64,000 nt of DNA from Ezakiella peruensis (GTDB lineage: Bacteria > Bacillota > Clostridia > Tissierellales > Peptoniphilaceae). Both the position numbers and the translations under genes were made by a program. The notes below the pieces were generated by a model. The model saw only the letters and a program-made list of their open reading frames with translations, was not told the origin of the DNA and did no database searches. Positions 26,372 through 35,276 of the stretch are shown piece by piece (position 1 is the stretch's first letter; the number at the start of each line of letters is the position of its first letter). Location: positions 907,365 to 971,364 of the forward strand of contig NZ_LT962469.1 of assembly GCF_900215725.1 (NCBI RefSeq), read 5' to 3'.

Positions 26372-27502
26372 ATGAAAAATTTTGAATTTAATTTTAATCG
26401 AATAAAAACAAATATAAGGTCTAGCCAGCAGATTTCTCTGACAATCTTTTGTGCCATCCTTATATCTGTTTTTATTTTAACTTGGGCCAGCTCAACGATT
26501 CTAGCCACTATCAACTATCGGTCATACTTAAATCAAGTCTCTTATAATCCTGACGAAGTCTATGCCAGATTGTCCTATTCCAGAAACTATTCTACTGAAA
26601 ATAAACTGACTGCTGACTTTGTCCAAAAAGCTATGGCATATGAGTTTGACAATGACTACAATTTTGCTATGTCAACTGGGACCAACATTGCCATTAATGG
26701 GCATATAATGAATTTACAAATAGCAGGGCTTGGAGATAACTTTATTGATGATACTTTTGTAGTCTTGGATGGTGACATCAATAAAATTTATAGTGAGGAT
26801 GCAATCGCCCTTATAGAATCTCTAGCTAACAAGCTAAATCTCTTTGTTGGGGACATGGTAAATATAAATGGTAAAGACTTTGAGCTTTGTGCCATCGTAG
26901 ATGAATACAAGTGCTTTGACTACATATTTATGTCAATAGAAAATTACGAAGACCTATTTGCAAATGTTAGCATGGCTCTGCATTTGTATATAAAAAATTT
27001 GTCACAGGGAGATATCAGCTCTCTAACCCACAAGCTAGACCGTATTTTCAAGGCTCCAAATCTAAGTAATATAAGAGTTGAAGAATACAAGGATAGAAAT
27101 GAACTTTTGGATTACTATGTAGAGAATGCTGTTTCAAAAGATATTATTCCAATAATTATAATCTTTATCCTGTCTATAATTTCTCTTGTAGTCTTATACT
27201 TTGGCCTTATTAAGTGGCGGAAGCGAAATATCGGCATCCACTTAAGTCTGGGCGCCAGTCCAAGAGATATAAGGCTGGATTCAACTTTGGAAATCCTTGG
27301 ATATATGCTTGTCTCTACCCTGATTAGTTTTATAGCTATCAATATATTTTACAATCAATTATCCTACATGACATCAATTTTCATAAATAAATGGCTTTAC
27401 ATTTTTGTGCTAGCTATAAACATATTGTTAGCTCTTGCAATCGGGGCCCTAGCAGCCAGAAAAATTACCTCAGAGCCAATTAACGAAATGATAGGAGGAT
27501 AA
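26372..27502 (+). CDS. FtsX-like ABC permease, subunit A of pair 2
   Basis: 376 residues, paralogue of the gene at 23348 with the same four-helix layout. The first ~50 residues (FNFNRIKTNIRSSQQISLTI..., the helix, and WASS) and the coupling loop KWRKRNIGIHLSLGAS are almost the same, whereas the outer domain (about 55-250) is clearly diverged. This pattern suggests duplication of the A-B pair followed by change of the ligand-facing part. AAAGGAG lies 7 bases before the ATG. Confidence 0.85.
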   Translation: MKNFEFNFNRIKTNIRSSQQISLTIFCAILISVFILTWASSTILATINYRSYLNQVSYNPDEVYARLSYSRNYSTENKLTADFVQKAMAYEFDNDYNFAMSTGTNIAINGHIMNLQIAGLGDNFIDDTFVVLDGDINKIYSEDAIALIESLANKLNLFVGDMVNINGKDFELCAIVDEYKCFDYIFMSIENYEDLFANVSMALHLYIKNLSQGDISSLTHKLDRIFKAPNLSNIRVEEYKDRNELLDYYVENAVSKDIIPIIIIFILSIISLVVLYFGLIKWRKRNIGIHLSLGASPRDIRLDSTLEILGYMLVSTLISFIAINIFYNQLSYMTSIFINKWLYIFVLAINILLALAIGALAARKITSEPINEMIGG

Positions 27503-27503
27503 A

Positions 27504-28847
27504 ATGAAATATTCCAAACATCGTGTAAATTTAAGATTGTATCATAGGATAGCCCTCTATATATTTTTAGTATTGGAAATAGCCCTGGGCTCTGCCCTCT
27601 TATTCTATTCATATTCACAGTATATAGTAGACAAAAAAGAATTAGACTCTACTATGAAATACATCGAAGATTCAACTACTTCTATTATGGCTAGGCCAAA
27701 TACAGTTGAGTATTTAACTTATGACGACTATACTTACATCAATGAAAATATATTTAAAAACACAAAATCCCACTACACAGTAAATGCTACTTTGAATTTT
27801 GACTATAGCAGAACTGGTAAAATCGCCTTGGTCTTTATGAGCCATGACGAGATGAAAGAGACTTTTGGTATCAGTCCCCAAGCAGGAACGGCTTATATAG
27901 GTGAAGAAGCCAAAAAAGTCGTTGAGATTTTAAGCAAATTGCAAAAATCCAGAGCTCAAGTTACAATAGATGATGGCATAGTTAGCTTTGGTGCAAAGGG
28001 CGGTCATTACTTGGAACTAAATGACATGGATATAGACTTTACTGCAAATTCCATTAAGTTTTTAGACCAAGAGTTTGAATTTCAAGATATGCCGTCACCT
28101 ACAAAAGAAAAAATGCTGATAACCAGCCCCGTCATTCAGACAATCGAAAATGGCAAAAATGAATCTCTCCTGCCCAACCAGCCAAAGGGAAAATATATGA
28201 TTATTGTACCTGTCGAATATGCTAAGGAAATAGATAAGATAATCAGGCCTTGGCAAAATAGAAAAATGGCAGAGTTCTATAATAATATAGCACCAAGAAT
28301 TTCAATTAAAAATTTTGAAAAAGCTCCCGAAGAAGTATGGCAGGCAATAGATTATTTAAAATCAAAATACCCCAATGCCAACTTTGCTATTGACGATCCC
28401 AAGGCCAGCAATGAAGCTTGGATAGAATATAAAAAGCAAACCATGTCCAAGTACCTGCTTATAAGCATCTTGCTCCTAGTCATAGTATCGGTTATCACAT
28501 CGGGTATATTCCTGCTCCTCCACCAAGGCCGCAAAAAAGAAATCGCCATTTCTCTGGCCTGCGGATCCACCGTCAAAGGCCAAATCAAAGAGCTCCTCAT
28601 GGAGATCTCCGCCCTTATTTTTTATGGCATGGTCGTTGGAGTCGCCGCTGCATATATGTACGGAGATATAGCTGAGAGGAGATTTTTTGAAAAATACAAA
28701 GCCTACAGGGGCTTAAATATAAATACAAATGTAGAACCATTTTTAATACTCATATTAGCAGCAGTAATTATTCTAATAATATCATCTGCCCTCTCAATCA
28801 GGGCAACACGCAAGCTAAATCCAATAGAAATTTTGCAAAATGAATAG
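27504..28847 (+). CDS. FtsX-like ABC permease, subunit B of pair 2
   Basis: 447 residues, paralogue of the gene at 24483. Helices at about 15-38 and three near the C-terminus; coupling region GRKKEIAISLACGSTVKGQIKELLMEI and tail NPIEILQNE are the same as in pair 1. The outer domain keeps blocks such as MIIVPVEYAKEIDKIIRPW and EEVWQAIDYLKSKYP in both copies. Starts one base after A2 with AGGAGG inside the junction; the ATPase gene follows after 9 bases. Confidence 0.85.
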   Translation: MKYSKHRVNLRLYHRIALYIFLVLEIALGSALLFYSYSQYIVDKKELDSTMKYIEDSTTSIMARPNTVEYLTYDDYTYINENIFKNTKSHYTVNATLNFDYSRTGKIALVFMSHDEMKETFGISPQAGTAYIGEEAKKVVEILSKLQKSRAQVTIDDGIVSFGAKGGHYLELNDMDIDFTANSIKFLDQEFEFQDMPSPTKEKMLITSPVIQTIENGKNESLLPNQPKGKYMIIVPVEYAKEIDKIIRPWQNRKMAEFYNNIAPRISIKNFEKAPEEVWQAIDYLKSKYPNANFAIDDPKASNEAWIEYKKQTMSKYLLISILLLVIVSVITSGIFLLLHQGRKKEIAISLACGSTVKGQIKELLMEISALIFYGMVVGVAAAYMYGDIAERRFFEKYKAYRGLNINTNVEPFLILILAAVIILIISSALSIRATRKLNPIEILQNE

Positions 28848-28856
28848 GAGGACCAA

Positions 28857-29519
28857 ATGATTAAAATCAGAAATCTATGCAAAACATACACAGACTCAAT
28901 AGTTGAAACCCAGGCCTTAAAGGGAATCGACCTGGACATTGACGAGGGCGAATTCGTTGCCATTATTGGCAAGAGCGGCTGTGGTAAGTCCACCCTCTTA
29001 AATATTATGGGCGGTATGGACCAAGCCACCAGCGGAGAATATTATTTCGACGATGTCGACGTCAGAAAATTAAAGGATGCGGATCTGGCCAAGTTTAGAA
29101 ATAAAACAATTGGCTTTGTCTTCCAAGCCTTTAACCTAATAAACGAAATCAATTTAATAGAAAATGTTGCCGTTCCGCTGGGCTATAGAGGCGTTAGCAA
29201 GAGAGAAAGAGATGTAGTTGCCGAGGACATGCTTGAAATCGTTGGCCTCAAAAAGGAAAAGAGGAAAAAGCCCACAGAATTATCCGGCGGACAAAAACAA
29301 AGGGTCGCCTTTGCCAGAGCCATAGCCAACGAACCACGGGTAATTTTGGCAGACGAACCCACAGGTAACCTGGACCAAAAAAACTCACGTGAAATCGTCG
29401 ACCTCCTTCACCAAGCTCACAAAAACGGAACGACCATTGTAATGGTAACCCACGACATGGACCTGGCCAAGGAAGCCGATAGGATAATAGAAATGGAAGA
29501 TGGGAAAATTATTTCATAA
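28857..29519 (+). CDS. ABC transporter ATP-binding protein (MacB/LolD/BceA type)
   Basis: 220 residues, nucleotide-binding domain only. Walker [11 protein letters not shown]-loop FVFQAFNLI, signature LSGGQKQR, Walker [13 protein letters not shown] and switch MVTHD. The ADEPTGNLD form is the mark of the MacB/LolD/BceA group that works with FtsX-like permeases as mechanotransmission pumps rather than channels. It is the only ATPase of the cassette and presumably energises both permease pairs. No sensor kinase or response regulator lies nearby, unlike Bce systems. GGAGG precedes the start; a strong terminator follows. Confidence 0.93.
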   Translation: MIKIRNLCKTYTDSIVETQALKGIDLDIDEGEFVAIIGKSGCGKSTLLNIMGGMDQATSGEYYFDDVDVRKLKDADLAKFRNKTIGFVFQAFNLINEINLIENVAVPLGYRGVSKRERDVVAEDMLEIVGLKKEKRKKPTELSGGQKQRVAFARAIANEPRVILADEPTGNLDQKNSREIVDLLHQAHKNGTTIVMVTHDMDLAKEADRIIEMEDGKIIS

Positions 29520-29561
29520 GTAATTATAAGCTCGATTTAAATAAAAATTTTATCTAAGACT

Positions 29562-29596
29562 AATCGCAAATCATTTTAGATTTGCGATTTTTTATT
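29562..29596 (+). terminator. Terminator of the FtsX/ABC cassette
   Basis: AATCGCAAATC and GATTTGCGATT form a perfect 11-pair stem with a 6-base loop, followed by TTTTTATT. Confidence 0.85.
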
Positions 29597-29615
29597 GCTA
29601 GTGAATTGAGTCATG

Positions 29616-29720
29616 ATTTGAAAAAAATATTGCAATTTCATTTTCCTGATGGCTGGGATTTGAAAATAATATTGCATTTTTATTTTACTTATAGCTTGCA
29701 TTTGAAAAGAATTTTACATA
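29616..29720. repeat. 42-bp imperfect tandem repeat, 2.5 copies
   Basis: ATTTGAAAA recurs at 29616, 29658 and 29700, spacing exactly 42; copies 1 and 2 share most positions, for instance AATATTGCA and ATTTT blocks. It fills the space between two facing terminators. No gene, promoter or start site is evident in it. Confidence 0.65.
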
Positions 29721-29721
29721 C

Positions 29722-29751
29722 AAAAAGAGCAGCATCTCAGCTGCCCTTTCT
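29722..29751 (-). terminator. Terminator of the LPXTG protein gene
   Basis: AGGGCAGC-TGAGAT-GCTGCTCT on the minus strand (8 pairs, one G-U) followed by TTTTT. Confidence 0.8.
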
Positions 29752-29793
29752 TTGAATTAAAAGTTAAACATAAAACTTAAAATCGATTTAAAT

Positions 29794-32700
29794 TTAGTTT
29801 TCTTCATCTTCATCTTCTTTTTTCTTTTTTAGAGCTCCTAGTCCCAAGAAACCTGAACCTAAAACGCCCATTAGATATCCATACAAGGATGCATTAAGGC
29901 TACCACCAGTCTTTGGCAATGTCTTAGCACCTGATGAAACACTTTCATTAATTTCATTAGGATTATTCTTTTTACCTGTACTGTCTTCGCCATCAGTTTC
30001 AGAAATGTCTTCAGTGCTTTCAACATTTTCTACTGACTCTTCTGTTCCTGGTTCGGATGGTTTCTTTTCACCTGTTTCGCTTGGTTCTTCAGGTGTTTCT
30101 TCACCTTGTTCAGACGGAACATCTTCGCCTGGCTTTTCTGGATCTTCTATACCTGGTTCTTCAGTGCCTGGTGTGCCTGGTTCGTTTGGTTTATCTTCAT
30201 CTTGTGTGCCTGGCTCTTCAGGTGTATCTGGTGTATCTGGTTTTTCGTCTGGGTTTTCGTCAGTATTTCCTGAATCTCCTCCACCTGGAGTTTGAGAATC
30301 TTCTTCGCCTTGTTTTTCCGGATCTTTTGAATCTTCTCCAGGAATTGGACAAACATTCTTTGTTCCGACTTCAATAATCTTATCTTGTTTTTCTGTGATT
30401 GTCTTAGTTTCCCTAGATACTTCCTTGCTGTTTTCAATTTTTACAGTAGTTTCAGTTTTACCAACAACACCTTCTTGGATTACATTAGTCTTGCCAGATT
30501 CCAGATTTGGGTTTTCTCTAATGATTATATCGTAAGCTTTTTCGCTTTCATAAGTGAATTCTCCGTCAGTCTTAGAACCGTATTCTACAACCTTGTTCTT
30601 TGGCTCAGTTCTTTCCTCTTTGACTTCAAGCTTACCAGTTTCCTTGTTGAAAGTTGTTGTGTATTTTACAGATCCCTTAGAACCTTCTTCGATTGTATTT
30701 GTTTCACCTTCTTTTAGGTCTGGATTATGTCTGTACTCAGTATCATGTCCAAGTTCAGTTTCTTTAACTACTGGTTTTACACCAATTCTTACTACCCTAT
30801 CTTCTTTTTCTGTAATAGTTTTTGTAGTTTCTGTCGGATTACCAACTGGCTTAGAGTCCTTAATCTTTTGAGTAATTGTAACTTCTTCCTTGCCTGCTTT
30901 TCCTTCTTTTTCAATCTTTTGGAAACCAGCTTCAAGAGTATCATCATAGATTACCTTAGTTTCGTAAGGAATTTCTCTTTCAATAGTCTTTGTAGTTTCA
31001 CCTTCAGATGATTTTCTACCAATCTTAATTAATCTTTCTTGAGGCTCTTTAGTTGTCTTGAATTCGCCTTCTTTAGTTTCAACAACTTTTCCATCTTTGA
31101 TTACAAGAGTATTTGTTCTTTCTTGTTCTCCTGGTGAGCCTGGGGTGACGACTTTTTCTTCACCTGGTTCTAATGAGTCATCATACTCATATCTTGTTTC
31201 AAAAGGAAGTTCCTTCTTTTCAACTATTTCATGAGTACCTTCGTTAGTTCCCTTACCTACTTGGATAAGAGCATCTTCTGCGGCAACTTCTGTGACAGTT
31301 GGCTCGCCTTCGACTTTAGAATTTTTGATTATCCAGGTTGTTGTTTTTGTACCGACCTTGCCTGGTTTTACAATCTTGTATTCGCCTTTTTTAAGTGTAT
31401 CTACTTCTTCTACCTTATATTTGAATGGCAGTTCCTCTTTGTGTTCTACCTTGCCTTCGGTGTTTCTACCTAATTTTATAATTCTCTTTTTAGGAGCCTT
31501 AGTTTCAGTAAACTCACCTGTTTCAGTCTTTGTTACATTTCCGTCCTCTATTGTAAGAGTAATATCTCTCTTCTTTTCTCCGGCTTCACCTTTTTGAACT
31601 TCTTTGGTTTCCCCAGGAGCAAGGCTATCATCAAATTGGATTTCAGTTTCAAATCCTACTTCAACCTTTTCTTCAATCTTGTGAGTTCCGTCATTTACAC
31701 CTTCACCAACGTGAATTTCTCTAATTTGTGGTTTTTCTATTTCTTGTTCTTCTTCTTTTACGATTTTTGAATCTTCAATAGTATAGGTTATTTTCTTAGA
31801 GCCTTTTTTACCTTCGGTGATGACTTTGATTTCGCCCTTTTTAAGATTTGGATCTTTTTCAACCTTTGTTTCAAATGGAATTTCTTCAGTCTTTTCAACC
31901 TTTCCATTCGTACCATAAGCCACAAATTGCACTTCTGTACTTTTTATACCAACTTCAATTAGTTTTTGGTCTTTGTCTTCCTCATAGTAGTGGGCTGTTA
32001 CTGGTATATTTAAAAGTGCACCGTCAATTGACTGGCCTTCCTTAGGATTTGGAACTGTTGCACTTACCTTACCTGTCTTTTCATCTATTGTAACTTGCCA
32101 TTTATTACCCTTATCATCTGTAATGAATTTATTACCAGCCTCATCTGTATCTAGAGTATCTGGAAGCGTATACTTGCCTGGTCTTCTATTGTATTTATCT
32201 TCAGTGTTAAGAATGACATCTGAAACAAGCTTATCTTCTGCCTTGCCAGCCTTGGCGTTGTAGCGAGGAGTCATGTTAGATTTTTCTTCAATGACGAAGT
32301 AGGCGTTGGCTTCTTCAGTTATATCTTCCCCTGGTTTTTGTTCATCTACATAGTGAGAAATTACTGGGACTGTCAGTTTTTCCCCACCATTAAAGTCTAA
32401 AGGATTTACTGGTTTAGCACTTACTTTACCTGTTTTCCCATCAAGAGTTACAGTCCATTTGTTACCCTTATCATCTGTAGCCATTTTATTACCCGCCTCA
32501 TCTGTTTCTAGAGTATCCGGAAGCGTATAATGGTCCGGTTTAATTCTCTTAGTATCTTGTGCAACTGTTGCCTCTGATGTTTGTTTATTAACCGGGAAGT
32601 TAACTTGGGCATCGTATTCCGGCTTGATATAGTCTGATTCTTGGACAACAAAGTGGAACCAGTGTGTGTCTGTTGAGCCGTTTGTATAGGTGTATTCAAC

Positions 32701-34686
32701 TGGTATGGCTACAAAGTCTCCTGCCTTGGCGGATTTCGGTGGAGTGATGGTGAACTTAGAAATATCGTGTTCATCAACATCTAGTTTCCACTGGTCTTCT
32801 GCTCCCTTGCCTTCATTTTCCTTGTTGATAAAGTCCATTATCAGCTTACCGGAAGCTTCTCCCTTCTTATCTGCTTCGTTCATTTCATCAGCAGTCTTTT
32901 GATTTGGTTTTGGACTTTCCGGCTTGTACATCTCAACATCGAAAGCTTCCCCTGGTTTTACCTTTGAATAAGTCTTCTCAGATGTGTCCTCTTTGTGACC
33001 ATCTTTAAAGGATTGGTCATAGTATCTTGTATCATCTAGGTTTAGCTTAAATCCACCTATAAGGTTATAGTGGTCGTAACGGTCTATGCCTTGCTTATCG
33101 ATTGTGACATTAGTTCCCTTGTGATTGATGTCGGCAGTACCAGCTTCTGAGCCAGTGTATTTTCCTGTTTCACCAAACTCATCTGGTGTTTTTGCTATAT
33201 TTCTAAATTCTTCAGCTGTTCTCGGACGAGCAAAGAATTTAACATCTAGATTTTGAAGAGCCTTGTAATCAGGTGTATTGAAGATTGAGTCTTCATTAAT
33301 GACAGTTTTTCCATTTTCGTCCTTCTTTAGGGCACCTTCCGGCAACTTAACGTGGATATTGCCATCATCTCCTATATAGGCACTTGCCCCTGGTACGATA
33401 TCGCCATTAATAGGATTGTATACTTGGCCGACTAGCCTTTCCTTGGCATTGTCATCGATATTGTCTACCTTGACACCAGTGTTGATATCTTGGCCTTGAA
33501 CAAATACCTTATCATTGTATTGCCCACTTAGTTTCATTAGCTCAAGCTTGTCGTTTTCATTTGGCCATGGATTTACCTTGTAATCTAAGGTGAAGCTGCC
33601 TCCAAAAAACTTCACTCCTGGGTTGTCTTTTGTGTAATTATCCTTCATACCAAAGGAAGTAGAGTCGTTTTCATTATTATTGATATGCTTTAGGGTATCT
33701 TCGCTAGCTTCATAGTGAAAGTTCCTTTGCCTTCCACCAGCGGTCATTTCTCCTTTTTCATCTGGCGTAAATGTTACATCAGGGGATTCAGGTGTTAATT
33801 TATCTCCCTGACCCATCATTGGTTTTTCGCCTAATTCTGCTGGAACAAGTCCAGAATCTGTAACATAAATCCTAGTATAGGTTCTTTGTCCAGTCTTCTT
33901 GTCTATGGTGATTTGGTAACCATATTCAGTCTTACTTGGTGATGTTTCGGATGGGTTTTTAAGTTCAAATTTAAAACCGTCTTTTTCTTCTTTTTCATCA
34001 GTCTTATAGAATTCTTGGTTGGTATCTCCCGGTTGGAGGTCTGTTTCCCTATAACGTTCAGATTCATTATAGTCTTTAATCTTTGCTTCATCTTCAGAAT
34101 AATTAGGCTCAGTAACTTCTTCTCCTGCCTTTTGAACTTGGGCTTGATTTTCTTCTGATGTTTCTAGCTTTTCTTCTTCATCTGCTTCGTTTGCATCTAG
34201 ATTAAAAATATTCTCTAAAGTGTCATCTTTAATAAATTCATCTAGAGTAATACCATCTTTTCCTTCAGTTGAATTTTCTGGATCAGACGAATTATTTACA
34301 TTGTTTTCTGAGTCATCTGACTGGCTTTCATCAGCAGGACCTTCATCTTCACTAGTCCCATTGACACTACTTAGAGCTAGTTCTTCTTTATTGTCTGAAT
34401 TTAGAGCTTGATCTTTTTGTGGCAATATATTTTCCACAGCAGCTGCAAGTGCTTGATCATATTGTGCTATTTCTTCGTCTTTTGCTTCTTCAACTATAGC
34501 AGTTGGATTTTCTACAGTTTCGGCCTTAACTTGTGTGGCTCCACCTGCAATCATAACCCCAGCTATAGAGATCCCTAAGATTGACTTAGTAATATTTGAT
34601 TTAATTTTGTTTACTGCCTCATTGGACATAGGGACGACGATTTTGTATTCGTTTATGTCTTTTTGTGAATTTTGTTTCCTATTCAT
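29794..34686 (-). CDS. Giant LPXTG wall-anchored adhesin with seven G5 domains
   Basis: 1630 residues. A long signal peptide (1-55, hydrophobic 35-50, cleavage near VKA-E) leads to an acidic linker (to ~215), an N-terminal region of about 400 residues with GQDINTGVKVDNI and GGFKLNLDDTRYYDQSF (likely ligand-binding, not identified), then two or three ~110-residue YPDG/Rib-like repeats (about 610-925) with KYTLPDTLDTDEAGNKF and GNKW-x-VT. Residues 930-1444 are seven G5 domains of 68-79 residues (P-F-E-T-x-x-x-x-D..L-x-x-G-E...G-x-x-G), the long and short forms alternating. A P/E/D/G/T-rich wall-spanning part follows, then LPKTG (1590-1594), a membrane helix and KKKK tail for sortase. G5 stalks occur in SasG/Aap-like biofilm proteins; some G5 proteins bind zinc or glycosaminoglycans. 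A lone cysteine (~1446) ends the last G5. Ligand unknown. Confidence 0.93.
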   Translation of the reverse strand: MNRKQNSQKDINEYKIVVPMSNEAVNKIKSNITKSILGISIAGVMIAGGATQVKAETVENPTAIVEEAKDEEIAQYDQALAAAVENILPQKDQALNSDNKEELALSSVNGTSEDEGPADESQSDDSENNVNNSSDPENSTEGKDGITLDEFIKDDTLENIFNLDANEADEEEKLETSEENQAQVQKAGEEVTEPNYSEDEAKIKDYNESERYRETDLQPGDTNQEFYKTDEKEEKDGFKFELKNPSETSPSKTEYGYQITIDKKTGQRTYTRIYVTDSGLVPAELGEKPMMGQGDKLTPESPDVTFTPDEKGEMTAGGRQRNFHYEASEDTLKHINNNENDSTSFGMKDNYTKDNPGVKFFGGSFTLDYKVNPWPNENDKLELMKLSGQYNDKVFVQGQDINTGVKVDNIDDNAKERLVGQVYNPINGDIVPGASAYIGDDGNIHVKLPEGALKKDENGKTVINEDSIFNTPDYKALQNLDVKFFARPRTAEEFRNIAKTPDEFGETGKYTGSEAGTADINHKGTNVTIDKQGIDRYDHYNLIGGFKLNLDDTRYYDQSFKDGHKEDTSEKTYSKVKPGEAFDVEMYKPESPKPNQKTADEMNEADKKGEASGKLIMDFINKENEGKGAEDQWKLDVDEHDISKFTITPPKSAKAGDFVAIPVEYTYTNGSTDTHWFHFVVQESDYIKPEYDAQVNFPVNKQTSEATVAQDTKRIKPDHYTLPDTLETDEAGNKMATDDKGNKWTVTLDGKTGKVSAKPVNPLDFNGGEKLTVPVISHYVDEQKPGEDITEEANAYFVIEEKSNMTPRYNAKAGKAEDKLVSDVILNTEDKYNRRPGKYTLPDTLDTDEAGNKFITDDKGNKWQVTIDEKTGKVSATVPNPKEGQSIDGALLNIPVTAHYYEEDKDQKLIEVGIKSTEVQFVAYGTNGKVEKTEEIPFETKVEKDPNLKKGEIKVITEGKKGSKKITYTIEDSKIVKEEEQEIEKPQIREIHVGEGVNDGTHKIEEKVEVGFETEIQFDDSLAPGETKEVQKGEAGEKKRDITLTIEDGNVTKTETGEFTETKAPKKRIIKLGRNTEGKVEHKEELPFKYKVEEVDTLKKGEYKIVKPGKVGTKTTTWIIKNSKVEGEPTVTEVAAEDALIQVGKGTNEGTHEIVEKKELPFETRYEYDDSLEPGEEKVVTPGSPGEQERTNTLVIKDGKVVETKEGEFKTTKEPQERLIKIGRKSSEGETTKTIEREIPYETKVIYDDTLEAGFQKIEKEGKAGKEEVTITQKIKDSKPVGNPTETTKTITEKEDRVVRIGVKPVVKETELGHDTEYRHNPDLKEGETNTIEEGSKGSVKYTTTFNKETGKLEVKEERTEPKNKVVEYGSKTDGEFTYESEKAYDIIIRENPNLESGKTNVIQEGVVGKTETTVKIENSKEVSRETKTITEKQDKIIEVGTKNVCPIPGEDSKDPEKQGEEDSQTPGGGDSGNTDENPDEKPDTPDTPEEPGTQDEDKPNEPGTPGTEEPGIEDPEKPGEDVPSEQGEETPEEPSETGEKKPSEPGTEESVENVESTEDISETDGEDSTGKKNNPNEINESVSSGAKTLPKTGGSLNASLYGYLMGVLGSGFLGLGALKKKKEDEDEEN

Positions 34687-34748
34687 ATAGATCTCCTTCC
34701 TATTAAAAATTATATAAATTATTATAAAAATCCCTTTTCAACTCTTAC

Positions 34749-34778
34749 ATTATATCATATAGTTCGGATTTTGTACAA
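34749..34778 (-). promoter_or_regulatory. Promoter of the LPXTG protein gene
   Basis: TTGTAC and TATAAT, 18-base spacing, with TGA directly before the -10 (extended). The leader is about 56 bases and ends in a good GGAAGGAG site. Confidence 0.65.
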
Positions 34779-34886
34779 TACAATTTGGTTACAATTACTT
34801 GAGTATGCAAGGAATTGTGTTTTTTTATTTTAAAAAAAAGGACAAAATAAAACATTACTTTGCCCTTGAAAAAAATTATTCCCAAT

Positions 34887-35078
34887 AAAAAAAACACCCC
34901 AATGGGGTGGCCCACATAGGCCGTCCGTCTTGTAATTCACACCCGCCATGAACAGGTGGGTAATTGGTGCGAATATCCAATGTCCACACGAAGAGGCATA
35001 TTGTCCAAACGCACACATAAGGTTTCCCTAAAACAATTTGTCGGTTGAATTAAAAAACATAACGCACCTTGTAGGTCT
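34887..35078 (-). ncRNA. Probable ~190-nt structured small RNA, class not identified (6S-like size and outline)
   Basis: This stretch has a promoter at 35085-35114, no convincing ORF, and ends in CACCCC-ATT-GGGGTG plus eight T. The 5' end can pair with the 3' end just before the terminator: CCUACA (35075-35070) with UGUGGG (34916-34911), then AGG with CCU after one bulged base. Inside, CACCUG...CGGGUG flanked by AAUU/AAUU, GUGCG...CGCAC and GGCC...GGCC can form hairpins. Size, own promoter, end-to-end helix and terminator recall 6S RNA, but I see no decisive signature. It lacks the T-box AGGGUGG-ACCGCG motif, the SRP loop and the RNase P core. It could also be a leader that stops before the LPXTG gene. 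Confidence 0.6.
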
Positions 35079-35084
35079 ACATAT

Positions 35085-35114
35085 ATTATAACTCAAGACT
35101 TTTTCTTTTTCAAG
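35085..35114 (-). promoter_or_regulatory. Promoter of the ~190-nt RNA
   Basis: TTGAAA and a perfect TATAAT at 18-base spacing. The rest of the gap up to the dtxR terminator (35115-35245) is AT-rich; I see no other gene or site in it. Confidence 0.7.
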
Positions 35115-35245
35115 TTTTATGAGTGAGATAATTTGTATTGTTAGTTGATAATTTCTGCTCTAAGTAAATTATCTTTATAAGATTTATTAGTCGGGAATTG
35201 TCATCAAGATATTGATATCAATCGTTTCCTCTAATATATTTGCCC

Positions 35246-35276
35246 AAGAAAAAAGACGCTATCGCTAGCGTCTTTT
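35246..35276 (-). terminator. Terminator overlapping the end of dtxR
   Basis: AAAAGACGCTA-GCGA-TAGCGTCTTTT, 11 perfect pairs, followed by TTTCTT. The ascending arm contains the last three dtxR codons and the stop, so translation must clear it for the stop to work. Confidence 0.85.

Noticed and set aside
23348-29519. Bce-type antimicrobial peptide resistance module
   Set aside because: BceB has ten helices in one chain with a large outer domain and comes with a two-component system; here there are four-helix subunits in pairs and no such regulators.
29616-29720. CRISPR-like repeat
   Set aside because: Copies are contiguous without spacers, imperfect, only 2.5 in number, and no cas genes are near.
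30005-31597. Several plus-strand frames of 80-110 codons antisense to the LPXTG gene
   Set aside because: They mirror the low-complexity and repeated codons of the wall-spanning and G5 parts and have no ribosome sites.
34830-35018. 62-codon minus-strand frame within the ~190-nt RNA
   Set aside because: No ribosome site, no convincing protein character, and it runs beyond the RNA terminator; the RNA interpretation explains promoter, hairpins and terminator better.
34887-35078. T-box, SRP RNA or RNase P RNA
   Set aside because: No AGGGUGG-ACCGCG T-box motif, no GGAAGG-type SRP apical loop, and too short and lacking core motifs for RNase P.
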